The notes beneath the pieces were generated by a model. That model saw only the letters and a list, made by a program, of their open reading frames with translations. It did no database searches and was not told the DNA's origin. Source: JAKAGZ01 sp964412105 (lineage in GTDB: Bacteria > Bacteroidota > Ignavibacteria > Ignavibacteriales > Ignavibacteriaceae). Taken from it: 8,761 nucleotides of DNA. The stretch covers positions 1 to 8,761 of the forward strand of contig CAYPNM010000082.1 in the NCBI GenBank assembly GCA_964412105.1, given 5' to 3'. Position 1 is the first letter of the stretch. Every line of letters starts with the position of its first letter. A program made the translations under genes and the position numbers. Shown here in pieces: positions 6,679 through 8,761 of this stretch.

Positions 6679-8667
6679 ATGAAAAAATTTTTGGCAGCCT
6701 TCATTATTTTATTTGCAATTATGCTGTCTGCAATCTGTTTCGCACAAACAAAAGATAACGTTTTCAAATTGGAAGATCTTAGAAAGATCGTCAGGCTCTC
6801 CGATCCGCAAATTTCTCCTGACGGAAACCGGATTGCGGTAATAGTTTCCAGATTCGACTGGGAAAAAGATAAAAGTAAACAGGAAATTGCTCTTATTAAT
6901 GTCAAAGAAGGTTCCCTTCGCAGCATTACTTTTAAAAGAGAAGACATTTCAGGATTAAGCTGGTCACCTGACGGCGCAAGTCTGGGATTTATTGCAAAGG
7001 GCCTCGACTCGGAAAAGACGCAGATCTTTGTTATGCCGATGAATGGCGGTGACCCTGTGCAAATAACAGAATCAAAAACCGGTGTGAATGAGTTTACCTG
7101 GAGCCCGGATGGAAAACAAATTGCTTACGTAGCACAGGATACTATTCCCAACCCTGAACAGATTAAGCACCACGAGGATGCATTCAAGGTAAGTTTCAAC
7201 AATTATCTGGTACGCGCTGAATTAGAACCCTGGCATCTCTGGATTGTATCATCCCAGGGGGGCAAAGCCAGACAATTAACAAAAGGCCGGTTCAGTTTAA
7301 TCACAGATCAGGAAAGTGTATCACCGGTAGTATGGAATAAAAATGGAAGCTCAATCATTTTCCAGCAATTCCCTGACGTATGGGAAGGTAATGCCTGGCA
7401 TTCTATAATAGCGGAAGTTGATACAGGTGGAGGAGAAGTAAAAACCTTAATTGCGAATGAAGGATCAGGTCGTCCGATGTATTCACCGGATTTTAATTTC
7501 CTTTCATTTATGCGACCGCGAAACGGCGATCAGAATAATGGAAATGCGGTGTATGTAAAAATGGACGGAAAGAATGTTGACGTTACTCAAAAACTCGATA
7601 GAAATATAAACAACTATTTATGGCTTCCCGATTCTAAGGGAATTTTAATTGCCGGAGAAAAAGGGACAAATTCCGTTATCTGGCGACAGCCTGTTAACGG
7701 AGCTGCCGAACAATTTAATGCTGGCAATGTGGAAATTGAAGGTCAAAGCCTGAGTATTTCTAAAAACGGATCAATTGCATTTATAGGTAATACACCCTCT
7801 CATCCGGCTGAATTATACTTTTTATCTTCATTAAATGAAAAACCAAAACGCCTGACAAACCTTAATGCTTTTGTTGACAGCCTGACTCTGGGAAAAACAG
7901 AACCCGTCAACTGGAAAGGGCCTGATGGTTTTGATGAAGACGGAGTTTTAACATATCCAGCAGAATATAAAAGCGGAGAAAAATATCCGTTAGTTCTTGT
8001 TATTCACGGTGGTCCCGAAGGAGCATCGACTGTACAGTTCTCCCCCCTCCCCCAGCTTCTTTCCGGGAAGGGATTCTTTGTGTTTCAGCCCAACTACCGT
8101 GGAAGCATAAATCTGGGTGACGCATACCAGCACGCAATTTTTAGAGATACTGGTGAAGGTCCGGGAAAAGATGTAATGGCTGGATTGGAAAAAGTTATTC
8201 AGCTTAATGTAATTGATACAAACCGGATAGGTGTATCTGGATGGTCCTACGGCGGCTATATGACTTCATGGTTAATCGGTTATTATCCTGATAAATGGAA
8301 AGCAGCCGTTTCAGGTGCGGCTTTGAATGATTGGGTTATGGATTATACAATCGCCTACTATCAAAAAGGCGACTTATATTTCTTTGGTGGCTCACCGTGG
8401 ACAAAAAAATACTGGGATATATGGAGAGAGCAGTCACCAATATCTTTCTCACAAAAGGTAAAAGCCCCGACTCTTATTATGGGCGATACGGGTGACCCGA
8501 ATGTTCCTATTGTTAACAGTTACGAAATGTATCACTCGCTCCTCGACAACGGCGTACATACGGAATTTTATGTCTACCCGGTAGACACTCATTTCCCTCA
8601 CGATATAGTTCGGACTACCGATGTCTATAAAAAATGGATTGATTGGATGGAGAAGTATTTGAAATAA
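6679..8667 (+). CDS. secreted S9-family serine peptidase (prolyl oligopeptidase / acylaminoacyl-peptidase type)
   Basis: A 662-aa peptidase expected to cleave short peptides, likely in the periplasm. Residues 1-22 form a signal peptide (KK, hydrophobic core ~5-19, cleavage probably after CFA before QT); Cys20 lacks a proper lipobox, so a lipoprotein is unlikely. Residues ~25-395 form the beta-propeller, with WD40-like/PD40 repeats recognisable as QISPDGNRIAV (44-54), WSPDGASLGF (95-104) and WSPDGKQIAY (141-150), and weaker ones near 219 and 268. The C-terminal alpha/beta-hydrolase domain (~415-662) has oxyanion HGGP (443-446), nucleophile Ser523 in GWSYGG, Asp606 in GDTGDPNVP and probable His638 in DTHFPHD. 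The order Ser-Asp-His and the length fit family S9, closest to S9C by memory. It follows the kinase genes on the same strand after a 276-bp spacer and is 46 bp before the next kinase gene. Exact substrate is unknown. Confidence 0.93.
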   Translation: MKKFLAAFIILFAIMLSAICFAQTKDNVFKLEDLRKIVRLSDPQISPDGNRIAVIVSRFDWEKDKSKQEIALINVKEGSLRSITFKREDISGLSWSPDGASLGFIAKGLDSEKTQIFVMPMNGGDPVQITESKTGVNEFTWSPDGKQIAYVAQDTIPNPEQIKHHEDAFKVSFNNYLVRAELEPWHLWIVSSQGGKARQLTKGRFSLITDQESVSPVVWNKNGSSIIFQQFPDVWEGNAWHSIIAEVDTGGGEVKTLIANEGSGRPMYSPDFNFLSFMRPRNGDQNNGNAVYVKMDGKNVDVTQKLDRNINNYLWLPDSKGILIAGEKGTNSVIWRQPVNGAAEQFNAGNVEIEGQSLSISKNGSIAFIGNTPSHPAELYFLSSLNEKPKRLTNLNAFVDSLTLGKTEPVNWKGPDGFDEDGVLTYPAEYKSGEKYPLVLVIHGGPEGASTVQFSPLPQLLSGKGFFVFQPNYRGSINLGDAYQHAIFRDTGEGPGKDVMAGLEKVIQLNVIDTNRIGVSGWSYGGYMTSWLIGYYPDKWKAAVSGAALNDWVMDYTIAYYQKGDLYFFGGSPWTKKYWDIWREQSPISFSQKVKAPTLIMGDTGDPNVPIVNSYEMYHSLLDNGVHTEFYVYPVDTHFPHDIVRTTDVYKKWIDWMEKYLK

Positions 8668-8713
8668 CAAGTTAGAGTTAATAATACTTTAATTATTTAA
8701 TCGGATATTATTT

Positions 8714-8761
8714 ATGATAGGTGAAACAATACTCCACTATAATATTTTAGAAAAATTAGGT
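8714..8761 (+). CDS. start of a fourth Ser/Thr protein kinase gene, cut by window end
   Basis: Only 16 codons are visible, giving MIGETILHYNILEKLG. This matches the N-terminus of gene 2 (…VGQKILHYNVIDKLGEGGMG) just before the glycine loop: ILHYN and the following LG are shared at the same spacing. An in-frame TAA at 8690-8692 and the absence of another ATG in between support the start at 8714. The ribosome binding site is weak (GGA at 8703-8705). The 46-bp distance from the peptidase stop, with no evident terminator, suggests co-transcription with the peptidase. Domains after the kinase start cannot be seen; a TolB-like/TPR tail is only expected by analogy. Confidence 0.8.
   Translation, partial: MIGETILHYNILEKLG

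Noticed and set aside
6660..6947. Minus-strand open frame over the peptidase start
   Set aside because: It lies opposite the signal peptide and first propeller repeats of a well-supported gene, and its composition is explained by the complementary strand.
8042..8053. C-rich tract (C6 T C5) in the peptidase gene as a phase-variation site
   Set aside because: The tract is interrupted and short, lies inside a region that encodes ordinary residues (FSPLPQ), and the frame is intact; no sign of a switch.

Overview
The window is a plus-strand run of large signalling genes from an AT-rich bacterium. It holds two complete or near-complete Ser/Thr protein kinase genes, the 3' part of a third at the left edge and the first 16 codons of a fourth at the right edge. 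One secreted S9-family serine peptidase gene lies between the third and fourth kinase genes. No tRNA, rRNA, CRISPR array, transposase or integrase was seen. A run of exactly 100 N (3759-3858) marks a scaffold gap, so this is a draft or metagenome-derived assembly.

Layout: (1) 1-1457, end of a kinase gene (last part of the kinase C-lobe, then TolB-like domain and TPRs). (2) 1563-3683, a complete kinase-TolB-like-TPR gene of 706 aa with no membrane segment. (3) a third kinase gene ending at 6402, whose first ~22 codons fall in the N gap; it has a transmembrane helix between the kinase and the TolB-like/TPR part. (4) 6403-6678, a spacer with a hairpin and what looks like a decayed copy of a kinase gene start. 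(5) 6679-8667, a signal-peptide-bearing S9 peptidase. (6) 8714 to the edge, the start of a fourth kinase gene, recognised by its N-terminus MIGETILHYNILEKLG.

The kinases keep the visible catalytic motifs (P-loop, VAIK, HRD, DFG, SPE) and should be active Hanks-type enzymes. Each visible complete one carries a C-terminal sensor/scaffold of TolB-like (COG5616/FlgO-like) plus TPR type. Genes 1 and 2 are close tandem paralogues and lack a membrane anchor; gene 3 is a more distant paralogue with an anchor. Two topologies of the same module therefore sit side by side. The peptidase is probably exported; a link with the kinases is suggested only by position and orientation.

Organism: the AT-rich composition and the expanded kinase-TolB-TPR family with 'MIGxTIxHYxILEKLG'-type N-termini fit the Ignavibacteria or a neighbouring FCB-group lineage. 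This is inference from family recollection, not a database result.
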